The notes: generated by a model not told the origin, from the sequence alone. DNA of 64,000 nucleotides from DASSFG01 sp035547915 (GCA_035547915.1 DASZTS010000024.1:62001-126000); one strand, 5' to 3'. Numbered from the stretch's first letter, positions 8,748-19,600 are shown. Program-made: numbers and translations.

Positions 8748-10727
8748 ATGGCAGCCACACTCCGTTTGTTGTTGGAAAAGCACGGCCTTGATTTCCTGCA
8801 AGGGGCCTTGCAACAAGTCGTAGGCGAACGCGCGAGTGCTCTGGAAGACGACGAATACACCGAACGAGTCGTCCTCGAAGCGTGGCGGCAGGCGCCCATG
8901 CAGGTGCGTCTGCTGGCTCCCGAACGGCTGCGCTGGCACGACTTCTGTCTGGCCATCCGTGACCGCGTATTCGACGCCACCAGCGGACGAGTGAAGCTCC
9001 GCGCCGATTGGCGCAACGCCGTCACCGCGGTGGCTGAGCAACTCGACGCCGAGGCAACCGACGGAGCCGATCTCTCGGGAGCGGCATTGCTCGACGAAGA
9101 CGAGCCGGCCGGCGGCGAAACGGCCGAGTTGCTGCTGGGCGACGCGGCTGGACCACGCGGACAGGAAAACTCAGTCCCCACCATACCGGCGATCGGCATC
9201 GACCTGGGCACGACGTATTCGGTGGTGGCGCACGTCGATCCGCAGGGCCGCCCCACGAGCATTCCGAATGCCAACGGCGACCTGTTGACCCCCAGTGTCG
9301 TGCTCTTCGACAACGACGGGCCCGTGGTCGGCCGCGAAGCCGTGCTGGCCTCGACTCTCGAACCCGATCGCGTGGCCGAGTGCGTCAAGCGCGACATGGG
9401 CAACAAGTTCTACCGCAAAAAGATCGGCGGCGAATTCCTGCCCCCGGCGGTGATCTCCAGCTATATCCTGCGACGATTGAAGGCCGACGCCGAGCGCAAG
9501 CTGGGCCCCGTTTCGAAAGCGGTCATCACCGTGCCAGCCTATTTCGACGAGACGCGCCGCCGAGCCACGATGGACGCCGGCCGTCTGGCTGGCCTGGAAG
9601 TGCTCGACATCCTCAACGAACCGACCGCCGCGGCCATCGTTTACGGCTACCAGGAGGGCTTTCTCGATCGGTCGGGTACCGTCAAAGGCGATGAACCGGT
9701 GCGCGTGCTGGTCTACGATCTGGGCGGCGGCACGTTCGACGTCACGGTCGTCGAGATGAGCAATCAGTCGTTCAAGGCCATCGCCACCGACGGTGATGTG
9801 CGCCTGGGCGGTAAAGATTGGGACGAGAAACTGGTCGAAATCGCCGCCGAGCGGCTCATCGAGCAACTCGGCGAAGACCCGCGGAGCGATCCCGAAGCGT
9901 TGCAAGAAATGTGGATCGCTGCCGAGTCGGCCAAGAAGACGCTGTCAGAGCGGCCCAAGGCGACGATGTATGTCAACTATCAGGGCAAGCGGCACAAGGT
10001 CGAAGTCACTCGGCAGGAGTTTGAAGACGCGACGGCCCCCTTGGTGTTGCGGACGCGCACGACCACCGAGATCGTCGTGTTGCAAGCCGGCCTGAATTGG
10101 CAGCAGATCAATCGCGTGGTCGTGGTCGGGGGCTCGACGCGCATGCCCGCCATCACGCGGATGTTGGGCGAATTGGTCGGCCGCAATGTCGATCTCTCCG
10201 TCTCGGCCGACGAAGCGGTGGCCCACGGAGCCGCCCTCTATGCCGACCTGTTGCTGGCCAAACAAGGGGCCGGTACCGGCCAAACGCAGTTTTCGGTCAC
10301 CAACGTCAATTCTCACAGCCTCGGGGTCGTGGGCGTCGATCCGCTCACCGGCCGCCGCCGTAATCGGATTATCATTCCCAAGAACACACCGCTTCCGCAT
10401 TCGGCGTCCGGTCGGTTCAAGACCTTTCGCGCCAATCAGCCGAATGTGAAAATCACCGTCATGGAAGGTGAGAGCGATTCGCCCGATGGGTGTACCGAAG
10501 TCGGCCTGTGCGTGATCCAAGGGTTGCCGCCCAATCTGCCGGCGGGTTGGCCCGTGGAGGTGCGTTACACGTATCGTGAGAACGGCCGCTTGCAGGTATC
10601 CGCCAGCCTCGTCGGCCATGCCGCCCACGTGACGACTGAATTTGTCCGCGACAACACTCTCTCCGACGACGACCTGTTGCTGTGGGCCGAATGCCTTTCG
10701 GCCGAAGCTGAACGGGCGGAATGGTAG
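8748..10727 (+). CDS. Hsp70-family chaperone with N-terminal extension and no C-terminal lid
   Basis: Residues ~149-520 are a complete Hsp70 ATPase domain: GIDLGTTYSVVAHV (phosphate 1), VYDLGGGTFDVTVVE (phosphate 2), NEPTAAAIVYG and VVVGGSTRMPAI (adenosine). A beta substrate-binding domain follows (~520-640; NSHSLGVVGVDP, IIPKNTPLP). The protein then ends, so the alpha-helical lid and EEVD-like tail of DnaK are absent. In front is a ~145-residue acidic helical extension (LRLLLEKHGLDFLQGALQQV...) that I cannot match to a family. I chose the ATG at 8748; a GTG at 8658 is in frame but adds an implausible leader. It is probably a specialised Hsp70, perhaps linked to the divergent J-like membrane protein. 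Confidence 0.92.
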   Translation: MAATLRLLLEKHGLDFLQGALQQVVGERASALEDDEYTERVVLEAWRQAPMQVRLLAPERLRWHDFCLAIRDRVFDATSGRVKLRADWRNAVTAVAEQLDAEATDGADLSGAALLDEDEPAGGETAELLLGDAAGPRGQENSVPTIPAIGIDLGTTYSVVAHVDPQGRPTSIPNANGDLLTPSVVLFDNDGPVVGREAVLASTLEPDRVAECVKRDMGNKFYRKKIGGEFLPPAVISSYILRRLKADAERKLGPVSKAVITVPAYFDETRRRATMDAGRLAGLEVLDILNEPTAAAIVYGYQEGFLDRSGTVKGDEPVRVLVYDLGGGTFDVTVVEMSNQSFKAIATDGDVRLGGKDWDEKLVEIAAERLIEQLGEDPRSDPEALQEMWIAAESAKKTLSERPKATMYVNYQGKRHKVEVTRQEFEDATAPLVLRTRTTTEIVVLQAGLNWQQINRVVVVGGSTRMPAITRMLGELVGRNVDLSVSADEAVAHGAALYADLLLAKQGAGTGQTQFSVTNVNSHSLGVVGVDPLTGRRRNRIIIPKNTPLPHSASGRFKTFRANQPNVKITVMEGESDSPDGCTEVGLCVIQGLPPNLPAGWPVEVRYTYRENGRLQVSASLVGHAAHVTTEFVRDNTLSDDDLLLWAECLSAEAERAEW

Positions 10728-10756
10728 TTTCGGAATCTCGAACGAGGAGCACGGTC

Positions 10757-11842
10757 ATGTCCCTTCTGCGCGGTTCGTTGCGGCTATTTCGGCGTGCCGA
10801 AGACCACGTGATAAGAAGTTGCGCGGCGATTCTCACGGCGATCGTTGTGACGACATTCGCCACGCCGGGTTCGCTGCGATGCGAAGAGCAACCGAAGTCG
10901 GAGACTGAGAACGCGGCACAGCCGGCAGGCGCCGCTGCATTACGAACGGAGGCCGAGCCGGGGCGTATGGAGGCCCGTTTTGCGGACGGGAGTGTCTTAA
11001 AGTTGAGACTGCTCGATACCCAACTCAATCTGAAAACTGACTACGGAGATTTGCGAATTCCGGTCTCCGAGATTCGGCGAATCGATTTCGCCACACGACT
11101 GAGTGACGAATTGGCCGGCCAAATCGCCACGGCCATCGCCGAATTGGGTCATGAAGACTATGACGTGCGCGAGACGGCTTCGCGCAAGTTGGCCGGCATT
11201 GGGGCCCCGGCCTATTCCGCTCTGCTCAAGGCAGCGGAACACCCGGACGCGGAAGTCGCTCATCGGGCCGAGAAACTCGTCGCATCGATCTGTGCGGCGA
11301 TGCCAGTCGAGCAATACGAAGTGCGAACTCAAGATGTCGTTTACACCGCCAAATCAAAAATTGCTGGGCGGATCGATGCGGTCTCGTTGCGGGTTGGCAC
11401 AGAGGCGTTCGGTGAGCAGGGGTTGGCGCTGCGTTTCCTTCGTAGCTTGCGAATCGTCAACCTAGGAGAAGCCGCGTCGGAGGTGGCCCAGGCCGACCCG
11501 GGTTCGCTCTCGAATTATCAGGGCAAGACCGGTGTGGTCTTCCGTTTTCAGGTAACGGGTGGAGCACCGGTACAGCAGTTCGGCCCCGGCGGCAGATTTG
11601 TCGGCGGCGGCGGAATGGTCGGCGGCAACGTGTGGGGGTCCGATCCCTACACGCTCGATTCGACTCTGGCCGTGGCAGCCGTGCACGCCGGCGTGTTGAA
11701 GAGCGGCGAAACCGGCGTCGTCACCGTCACCATCCTGGGGCCGCAGAATGCCTTCGCGGCAAGCACTCGCAACGGCGTTACGACTTCGGCATGGGGAGCC
11801 TTTCCTGGTGCCTTCACGTTTGTGCAAGATGAAGACCGTTAA
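10757..11842 (+). CDS. Exported HEAT-like / LCCL-domain protein
   Basis: The ATG at 10757 has GAGGAG seven bases upstream and so beats the earlier in-frame GTG at 10721. The 361-residue product starts with a long basic leader and a hydrophobic stretch (SCAAILTAIVVTTFA), an export signal. Residues ~130-185 look like a HEAT or armadillo-type repeat pair (EDYDVRETASRKLAGIG, DAEVAHRAEKLV). The C-terminal ~110 residues match the LCCL domain: VWGSDPYTLDS, AAVHAGVLKSGETGVVTV, NGVTTSAWG, GAFTFV. LCCL domains occur in secreted eukaryotic and planctomycete proteins and probably bind lipids or LPS-like ligands. It follows the Hsp70 gene by 29 bases and may be co-transcribed. Confidence 0.8.
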   Translation: MSLLRGSLRLFRRAEDHVIRSCAAILTAIVVTTFATPGSLRCEEQPKSETENAAQPAGAAALRTEAEPGRMEARFADGSVLKLRLLDTQLNLKTDYGDLRIPVSEIRRIDFATRLSDELAGQIATAIAELGHEDYDVRETASRKLAGIGAPAYSALLKAAEHPDAEVAHRAEKLVASICAAMPVEQYEVRTQDVVYTAKSKIAGRIDAVSLRVGTEAFGEQGLALRFLRSLRIVNLGEAASEVAQADPGSLSNYQGKTGVVFRFQVTGGAPVQQFGPGGRFVGGGGMVGGNVWGSDPYTLDSTLAVAAVHAGVLKSGETGVVTVTILGPQNAFAASTRNGVTTSAWGAFPGAFTFVQDEDR

Positions 11843-12265
11843 GGATTAAGGGTCGCTCTAAGAATCGCTAATGAGATAATTCTAAAAAACTCATCTCGAC
11901 TCACGCGTGGCCGCCCGATAAAAAGGCCGCCCCTAAATGCGCGACCGCCGGACTCGGGCGAAAATTTTTTCACGAACTGCCCTTGACCGGCATTGCTCCT
12001 CTCGGTATTTAACCGCCTCTCTTCTGCCAAGCTCTGTACGACACGTCTGATAGTACGCGATCCCGCCAGGGAGACCGTATGTTTGCGCCGGCGTTCTCGC
12101 TCCACGTGGTAGCGAGGAGGAACGCTGCGCGAACGACGCTCTCTTCACGCGCGGGTGAGCGCCATATCCCACCTCCTCACCGAAACACTTCCCACAAATG
12201 TTGCCAGGGCTGGTCTCCTCGCGCCATTGCGGCCGGGGCCTGGCAAATCCGAAAAGGAGATCGCG
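11843..12265 (+). other. Intergenic leader region before the secretin gene
   Basis: This 423-base stretch is locally AT-richer than the flanking genes, particularly 11870-12010. It contains a good sigma-70-like promoter candidate (11983-12011), which would leave an untranslated leader of roughly 250 bases. I see no convincing small gene. Confidence 0.5.
11983..12011 (+). promoter_or_regulatory. Candidate sigma-70 promoter of the secretin gene
   Basis: TTGACC at 11983-11988 and TATTTA at 12006-12011 are separated by 17 bases, the optimal spacing. The next gene on this strand is the secretin, starting at 12266. No transcript data, so this is inferred from the motif alone. Confidence 0.45.
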
Positions 12266-15200
12266 TTGAATACCTCATCTCGGATCCTCGCCGCGTGTGT
12301 CGGCACGAGTTTGGCCATGACCACCGCATCGGCGTGGGCCGGCCCCGCCACGACAACCCTGTCGACGTGGTGCAGCCTGGTGGCCATCGGCCAAGCCACC
12401 CCGGCCGGCAGAAGTCCAGCCGAGGCTAAACAGCAGGTCGACGAGCTCTTGGGCAAGGCCCGGCAGGCCATGAAAGAGGGCAACGTGGAGACGGCCGACT
12501 CGCTGATCAGCCGAGCCGAAAACATTCCGGTGACCTTCAACATCATGTACATGGGCGACACGCCCAAGAAGGCCCGCCGCGATCTGGACCGCATGAAAGG
12601 GATCAAGGCGCCGCAAAAGCCGAGCGATCTGTTCGCGCCCGACGGGAAGGAAAGACCGTCGCGGCAGGGACCGGCCGTGCGCGATCCGTTCGCCCGGCAA
12701 TCCAACGGATTCGAGCCGACAATGGACCGGCCGGCGGCCGACACGGGTATGGCCATCGACCGTCCGGCAACCGATGTGCCCCCGGAAAGCGATTCCTTGG
12801 GCAAGTTCCCCAACGACCGCGCCTTTCCCAACGAGTCGCCCTTCGGTAAGGGACTGATGACCTCGCCTCCCGGCGATGATGGGCGCGAGCCGGGATTGCC
12901 GGCCGGTGGCCCCGCGCCCGGCGGCGCCTCGTCGGACGAGATGCTGCGTGACCAAAGCGGTAAGCTGCTGCACGGTGCGCGCCGTGCATTGGCCGTGGGC
13001 GACCTGCGGCGCGCCGGCGAATTGCTCAAGCAGGCCAAGGCTCTCGGCCTGCAATACGAATTCCAAGAAGACTCGCCGACCAAGGTCGAGGCGGTCTTCC
13101 AACATTGCGCTCAGCTCGCGCAGCAGGCCGGCTCTCCCGACAGCGAGACGTTTCGCCGTCGCAAGGCCGAATGTCTCTTGGAGCAAGCCGAAGGATTGCT
13201 CAACTGGGGCGATTTCGACGAGGCCGAACGGCTGGTCGAAGGTACGCGTCGCTTGAATGTCGTATTCGGACCGGGCGACGCCAATCCCGATATGCTGCTC
13301 GAGCGCATCGCCTCCGCTCGCCGCGGTGGCGGGGCGTCCGTCGAACACCTACCGCCGGTCGATCGTGCTGCGACTCCGGGGCGGTACGCGGATTTGCAGA
13401 ATTCCGCGGCCAGCGGCAATCGTTACGGAGCGGCTGGTTCGGCCGCGGCGGCAAACTCGGATGGTGGGCCGAAAAATGAGGTCCTCAAGCTCGTGGCCCA
13501 AGCCAAGGCGGCCCTCGCCGCGGGTGATCTCGATCGGGCCCAGGATCTGGCCGAGCAAGCAGAAGGCTTCGGCATACCCGACGCCTCGTTCGGACCCAGC
13601 GATGAGCGGCCGTGGCAAGTGCTGTTGAAGATACAACGGCTGCGTCAGGAACAGCGCAAGGTGCGGCCGGCCGGCGGTGTCACGCCCATCGGCACCGACG
13701 AACGAGCCGATCCGGCGGCCAGCCAGGCCCTCTACGATCGCGACAACGACCCGACGCACAATGTTGCGGCGGCCGCGCAAACGACGATCGAGGCCGACGG
13801 CCTGGAGCTTTTCCACCGGGGTGAACAAGCCCTACGCGACCATGACCGGGCCACCGCCTTGAATTGGTTCCGCCAGGCGAACCTGCATCGCGACGAGCTC
13901 GATCCCACCACACAGCAACGCTTGCAGGATCACCTGCTCTATCTGTCGAGGCCGCAAGAGACGGCGCGCAGGACGGGTGGCGACGGCTCGTTGTTGGCCG
14001 AAACCGCGGCCAGTCAACAACTCAAAGGTCGCCAGGTGGCCAACGAACTACAGCGCAAGGAACAGGCCGCGGCCAAGGTTCGCGAGACGAACCCCAAGGA
14101 GGCTCGGCAACTGTTGGAGGAAGGCCGCACGTTGGTGGAGCAGGCCGGCCTCGACCAGGCCACCCGAGACATCCTGCTGCGGCGAATCGACCGACAGTTG
14201 GAAGAACTGGAAACCTACATCAACGCCAATCGCGGCCGCATCGAGCTCAACGAGCGCAACGACAAGGTGCGCGGCCAGATCGAGCGCGAGCGCCAGAACA
14301 AAGTCGAAGTGCAGGACAAACTCGCCCAGTTGGTCGACGAGTACAACACGCTCATGCACGAGAAGCGCTACGCGGAGGCCGAGGTCATTTACAAACGGTG
14401 CGCCGAAATCGCACCGGATGAACTCATCGTCCGTCAGCTCAAGAATCAGTTGACGATGGTTACAAGAACCGAGAAGTACAATCAGATTCGCAACGCCAAA
14501 GAGAACTACTTCGTCACTTCGTTGAATGAAGTAGAGGCGTCGTCCGTGGGGATCGACGATACCAAACCGTACCAGTTCGGCGACGTCAAGGATTGGGCCA
14601 GGTTGACAAAGTCGCGCAAAGAGCTGGAGAACGAACTGAAGAATCGCAAGACGGAGCGCGACGTCGAGATCGAAAAGAAGCTCCAGACCCCGGTTTGGTT
14701 GCGCTATCGCGAAGCTCCCTTGACGCAGGTGATCGAAGACCTCGGCAAGCTGGCCGAGATACCGACGCACCTCGATATGCGCGGGCTGATCGAAGAAGGC
14801 GTCGACAGCCAGACGCCCGTCACGATCAATCTGACGAGGGAGATCTCGCTCAAGAGTGCCTTGCACCTGATCCTCGAGCCGCTGCACCTGAGCTATGTGG
14901 TCAAGGACGAAGTCCTCAAGATCACCAGCGAACAGATGCGCGACGGCGAGGTGATCAAGAAGGTCTACAACGTCGCCGATCTGGTGACTCCCATTCCGAA
15001 TTTCGCGCCGAACAGTCGCGTGGGCATCACCGGCGCCTTGGCCGACGCCCAGGCGAACCTCCCCAACAACTGGGCCGGCTTAAACGGCGACGCGCCGATG
15101 CCCGTCGCGGCCTCCAACACGGGCGCCGCGGCCACCGCGGTCGTCGATCCTCGCTCGATGCTGGCGCAGATGGGCGCCGCCACCGCCTCGTCGATCTCTC

Positions 15201-16513
15201 CGGTGACGGCTACCTCGCTCGCGGGCGGGCCGGGCGGGCTGGGTGGCGGCACCCAGGCCGATTTCGAAAGCCTGATCGAGCTCATCACCTCGACCATCGC
15301 CCCGACAACCTGGGATGACGTGGGCGGGCCCGGCACCGTTCAGCAATTCCAGGGCAACTTGAGCTTGGTCATCAGCCAGACGCAGGAAGTCCATGAAGAG
15401 ATCGCGGACCTGCTCGAGCAGCTCCGTCGTCTGCAAGACTTGCAGGTGACGATCGAGGTGCGGTTCATCACGCTCAACGACAACTTCTTCGAACGTATCG
15501 GCGTGAACTTCGATTTCGATATTCCCACGCGGCTCAATCGGCCGTTCACCCTGTTCGGCCAACAACTCGCGCAGGCCAGTGTTCCCAACACGGGCTCGAC
15601 TGCCGCGTTCCCACCGCCGACGACCGCGTTGCAGAACGTCGGCCTGCCGGCGAACGGCCTGACGACGCAGGAAGGCGTCACGGCCGGTTTGGCTCAAAGT
15701 GCGACGGGGAGCGTGCTGTACAGCTCCAACCTCGACATTCCCTTCCAGCAAGGCAGCTTCGGCTTGGCGACGCCCCAGTTCGGCGGTTACTCGCCCGACG
15801 CCGGTGCCACGGTCGGGTTTGCCATCTTGAGCAACATCGAAGCCTTCTTCTTGATCGAAGCGTCGCAGGGCGATCGCCGCAGCAACGTGTTGCAGGCGCC
15901 GAAGGTGACACTCTTCAACGGCCAGAGTGCGAGCGTCTTCGACGTCACGCAGACGCCGTTCGTGATCAGCGTCATCCCGGTGGTCGGGGCGTTCGCCGCG
16001 GCTCAGCAGCCAGTGATTATCGTGCTTAATGAGGGAAGTGCCTTGACCGTGCAGGCGGTCATTTCCAGCGATCGACGCTTCGTGCGGTTGACGCTGATTC
16101 CCTTCTTCAGCCAGATCACGGCGGTGAATACCTTCACCTTCACCGGTTCAAGCACGACGACGCAGAACAGCGACTCTGAGGGGCCGAGCGACAACACCAC
16201 CAAGCGTGTTGCGCAGCAAACCACGTCGTCGCAAGGTACGACGGTGCAGTTGCCCTCGTTCTCGTTCTTCTCGGTGAGTACGACAGTGAGCGTGCCCGAC
16301 GGCGGCACCGTGTTGCTCGGCGGCGTCAAGCGATTGTCGGAAGGCCGCAACGAGTTCGGCGTGCCGATCTTGAGCAAGATTCCGTACGTCAACCGCCTTT
16401 TCAAGAACGTCGGTATCGGCCGTGAAACCCAAAGCCTGATGATGATGGTGACACCGCGAATCATCATCCAGGAAGAGGAAGAAGCCCTGTTGGGCATCCC
16501 GGCGACGCCGTGA
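12266..16513 (+). CDS. Giant secretin (GspD/PilQ superfamily) with N-terminal helical repeats
   Basis: The start is a TTG at 12266 with AAGGAG six bases upstream; it begins directly with a signal peptide (MNTSSRILAACVGTSLAM...). An ATG at 12155 in the same frame lacks these features. The 1415-residue product has four TPR-like helical repeats in the first ~560 residues (LLGKARQAMKEGNVETADSL, LLHGARRALAVGDLRRAGEL, LVAQAKAALAAGDLDRAQDL, LFHRGEQALRDHDRATALNW), then a coiled coil (~600-720). A short secretin N-domain (~810-900) and the secretin pore core (~1030-1415; VEVRFITLNDN-type strand, SNVLQAPKVT, VSVPDGGTVLLGG, VPILSKIPYVNRLF) follow. This forms an outer-membrane export channel. No other type II or type IV pilus genes are near. 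Usual GspD is about 650 residues. Confidence 0.93.
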   Translation: MNTSSRILAACVGTSLAMTTASAWAGPATTTLSTWCSLVAIGQATPAGRSPAEAKQQVDELLGKARQAMKEGNVETADSLISRAENIPVTFNIMYMGDTPKKARRDLDRMKGIKAPQKPSDLFAPDGKERPSRQGPAVRDPFARQSNGFEPTMDRPAADTGMAIDRPATDVPPESDSLGKFPNDRAFPNESPFGKGLMTSPPGDDGREPGLPAGGPAPGGASSDEMLRDQSGKLLHGARRALAVGDLRRAGELLKQAKALGLQYEFQEDSPTKVEAVFQHCAQLAQQAGSPDSETFRRRKAECLLEQAEGLLNWGDFDEAERLVEGTRRLNVVFGPGDANPDMLLERIASARRGGGASVEHLPPVDRAATPGRYADLQNSAASGNRYGAAGSAAAANSDGGPKNEVLKLVAQAKAALAAGDLDRAQDLAEQAEGFGIPDASFGPSDERPWQVLLKIQRLRQEQRKVRPAGGVTPIGTDERADPAASQALYDRDNDPTHNVAAAAQTTIEADGLELFHRGEQALRDHDRATALNWFRQANLHRDELDPTTQQRLQDHLLYLSRPQETARRTGGDGSLLAETAASQQLKGRQVANELQRKEQAAAKVRETNPKEARQLLEEGRTLVEQAGLDQATRDILLRRIDRQLEELETYINANRGRIELNERNDKVRGQIERERQNKVEVQDKLAQLVDEYNTLMHEKRYAEAEVIYKRCAEIAPDELIVRQLKNQLTMVTRTEKYNQIRNAKENYFVTSLNEVEASSVGIDDTKPYQFGDVKDWARLTKSRKELENELKNRKTERDVEIEKKLQTPVWLRYREAPLTQVIEDLGKLAEIPTHLDMRGLIEEGVDSQTPVTINLTREISLKSALHLILEPLHLSYVVKDEVLKITSEQMRDGEVIKKVYNVADLVTPIPNFAPNSRVGITGALADAQANLPNNWAGLNGDAPMPVAASNTGAAATAVVDPRSMLAQMGAATASSISPVTATSLAGGPGGLGGGTQADFESLIELITSTIAPTTWDDVGGPGTVQQFQGNLSLVISQTQEVHEEIADLLEQLRRLQDLQVTIEVRFITLNDNFFERIGVNFDFDIPTRLNRPFTLFGQQLAQASVPNTGSTAAFPPPTTALQNVGLPANGLTTQEGVTAGLAQSATGSVLYSSNLDIPFQQGSFGLATPQFGGYSPDAGATVGFAILSNIEAFFLIEASQGDRRSNVLQAPKVTLFNGQSASVFDVTQTPFVISVIPVVGAFAAAQQPVIIVLNEGSALTVQAVISSDRRFVRLTLIPFFSQITAVNTFTFTGSSTTTQNSDSEGPSDNTTKRVAQQTTSSQGTTVQLPSFSFFSVSTTVSVPDGGTVLLGGVKRLSEGRNEFGVPILSKIPYVNRLFKNVGIGRETQSLMMMVTPRIIIQEEEEALLGIPATP

Positions 16514-16543
16514 TCGCGGTGTAGCAACGCTTTTCCCCCCCGG

Positions 16544-16587
16544 GCCACCGCAGCTCACAGTGGGCTGCGGTGGCTTTTTTCGTTTTT
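16544..16587 (+). terminator. Rho-independent terminator after the secretin gene
   Basis: A perfect 10-base-pair stem, GCCACCGCAG (16544-16553) with CTGCGGTGGC (16565-16574), has an 11-base loop and is followed by TTTTTT, CG and TTTTT. It begins 31 bases after the secretin stop. This also rules out the first in-frame ATG (16570) as the start of the next gene. Confidence 0.92.
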
Positions 16588-16698
16588 GTCGGTCGGGAGC
16601 AAAGCCGCATAGGTCGATCACCGGCTATTGGCTACAATCCGCGCGGATTCGCCCGGCAGCCGCTCTTTGCGGCGCCCCACGAAATACGGAATTTGCCG

Positions 16699-19600
16699 AT
16701 GCCTGGCCCGCGATGTCACGTTCGCCGCCGCGTCGCGGTTGCGATCGCACTACTGTTCACCACGGGCCGGGCATTCTGTGCCGAGCCCACCGATTCGCCG
16801 CCGCCCTACCTGCGCGGCATGCAGGAAGACGCCGAGCTGACCGACGTCGCGTTCGTCGACGCCGAGCATGGCTGGGCCGTGGGCGATCGCGGCGTCATCT
16901 GGGCGACGACCGATGGTGGCAAGCATTGGCGGATCCAACCGGCGCAGGTTAGCTGCCGGTTGGCGAGCGTGCAGTTCATCGACCCCGACAACGGCTGGGC
17001 GGCGGGTGGCGGATTTCATCCCTACACGCACACCAGCCGGGGCGTACTGCTCCGCACACGCGATGGTGGACGGAGCTGGTCCCACGACAAGGGGCTAATG
17101 CTTCCGGCCCTCAAGCGGGTCAAATTCTTCGATCACAAGCTCGGGTGGGCCTTTGGCGATTCCTCGGCCCTCTTCTCCAGCGGCGTCTTCGTAACGGACA
17201 ACGGCGGCCGCACCTGGTCGTCGGTCGCCGGTCGCGCCGCGACGGGCTGGCTGGCGGCCGATTTTCTCGATGCGAATGCCGGCGCCATCGCCGGGCGTAA
17301 CGGCATGCTGGCGACCATTCGCCGGCGCGGTCTACAGCCCGCCCGCACGCCGGGTTTCGGCCCGCGCGGTCTGAACCGTATGAAGTTTTCGGGCGAGACG
17401 ACCGGTTGGCTTGCCGGTGACGGGGGTCTGATCTTGGCTACCGGTGATGCTGGCGTCTCGTGGCAACTTCCCACGGGAGATCCCTCACCCCTGGTTGGCA
17501 GCGATTACGACTGGCATGCACTCGAGGTTCGCGGTCCGCGGGTGTGGATCGCCGGTTCGCCTGGCACGCGCGTGCTCTTCAGCGACGACGCTGGCAAGAA
17601 TTGGCAGGCGTTCGACACGGGTCAGAAGCTCCCGCTTTACGGTCTGGCCTTCGCCGACAACTTGCATGGTTGGGCCGTCGGCGCGTTTGGCGCGATTCTG
17701 GCCACGAGCGACGGCGGCCGTACTTGGCAACGCCAGCGGTCGGGTGGCACGCGCGCGGCCTTGTTGGCCCTGTACAACCGAGCCAATGACGTTCCGCTGG
17801 AACTGCTCACTCGGCTTTCCGGTAACGACGGCTATCTGGCCGCCGTCGAGATCCTGACCCATCGTGAAGATTCCGACGACGGGCATTCTGCGGCGAATGT
17901 CCCCGACCGGGCCCATGCCGCGCTCATCGAAACCGGTGCGAGCGCGGCCCACTCCGCCTGGAGCTTCCCTTCGCCTCCCGCAGGCGTCGCCCATACGGCC
18001 GAGCAGGTTGTGGCCGCATGGAACCGCGTGAATGACGGCGACGGCATCGAACGCATCGAAGCGTTTCTCGTGCAGCAGATTCGCTGCTGGCGACCCGAGG
18101 TCGTGGTCACGCATGCCGCCAGCCTCAACGGCGAATTCCCGGAAGCCCACGTTACGAACCAACTCGTACTCCAGGCCGTCGAGCAGGCCGCCGACTCGAC
18201 ATGCTTTCCCGAGCATCTCGGCCAGATGGGGTTGGAAGCTTGGCGAGTGCGAAAGGTATTTGGCAGCCTCCCGGACGGACAACTCGGCGACGTCAACGTA
18301 TCGACGGTGCAGGTGGCCCAGCGCCTCGGCGCCTCGCTGGCCGATCACGTGACCGGCCCGCGGGGATTGATCGTCGAAGAATACACCGGCTCGCGCGAGA
18401 GCGTCGGTTTCCGCCTGTACGTCGACACCCTGCCACAGCGTGTCGGCGAGCATGATTTCTTCAGCGGCATCGCGCTACACCCTGGTGGCGACGCGCGGCG
18501 TTTGATCGGCGAGTACTCGACGCAGGGCATCGACGCGATGCGCCGCATGGCGCAGAAGCAACGCAACGTACAGGCCATCATCACCCGCGCCGAACAAGGG
18601 CAACTCGACGCGGCGCGCTACTCCGCGCAGATCGACGATCTGACGAGCGGGCTGGACTCGACTACGGCGGGCAACGTCATCTACCAGTTGGGGCAACACT
18701 ACCGGCAGAACGGCAACTGGACTCTCGCCGCCGAGACATTTGCCATGCTTGCCGAGCGGCATCCCGACCATCCGCTGTCGGAAGCGGCGTTGGTGTGGTT
18801 GGTGCAGTATTGGTCGAGCAGTGAGACGGCTTGGCTGGAGCACCGCAAGGCGCAGGCCAACGGTCGACGAATCGCGACCTCACAGGTGACGGCACAGATG
18901 GCCGTGTTCCAGCCCGCCACCGTGGAGGGGCAGGTCGTACAGGCCAAGGGCGAAGAAATCGTGGGCAACGCCCCACGCGTGCAAGGGCGCACGCTCGCCT
19001 TCGACGGCACAGTCGAAACCGATCGGGCCGGACGCTCGCTCGCACTGGCAAAGCGGCTCGAAGAGCGCAGTCCCGCTACGTTCTGGGAACCGACCGTGCG
19101 ATTCGCCTTGGCGGCGGCGCAGCGAAAGCAGGGATATACCAAGCAGGCGGAGCGCTACTACCTGGATGTCGCACGGCTGCGCGATCATGACGCATGGTGG
19201 TCGTGCGCCGCGGGTGAACATTGGCTATTGCAACCACACGGCCTGCCTCCCAAGAACGTTCTGATCGCCGCCAACAGCGCCAAACCACGTCTCGACGGCC
19301 GGCTCGACGACGCGATTTGGCAACACGCCGACCGCGCCAAGCTTCAGGGCGCTGCGGCCGATGGAACGGAATGTCCTGCCCAAGCGATGCTGGCATACGA
19401 TAGTGAGTTTCTCTATCTGGCCGTCGAATGCCACCAACCGCCGAATGCCGCGCCCGCTGCGACCGAATCGCCGCGGCCTCGCGACCCCGACCTCGGTGAG
19501 CACGACCGGGTCGATTTCTTCTTCGATCTCGACCGCGATTGGACGACATGGTTCCGGCTGACGGTCGATCACCGCGGCTGGACGGGCGAAGCGTGTTGGG

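Noticed and set aside
16570..16698. Early in-frame ATG for the mosaic exoprotein
   Set aside because: It lies inside the terminator stem of the secretin gene and would bury the signal peptide.
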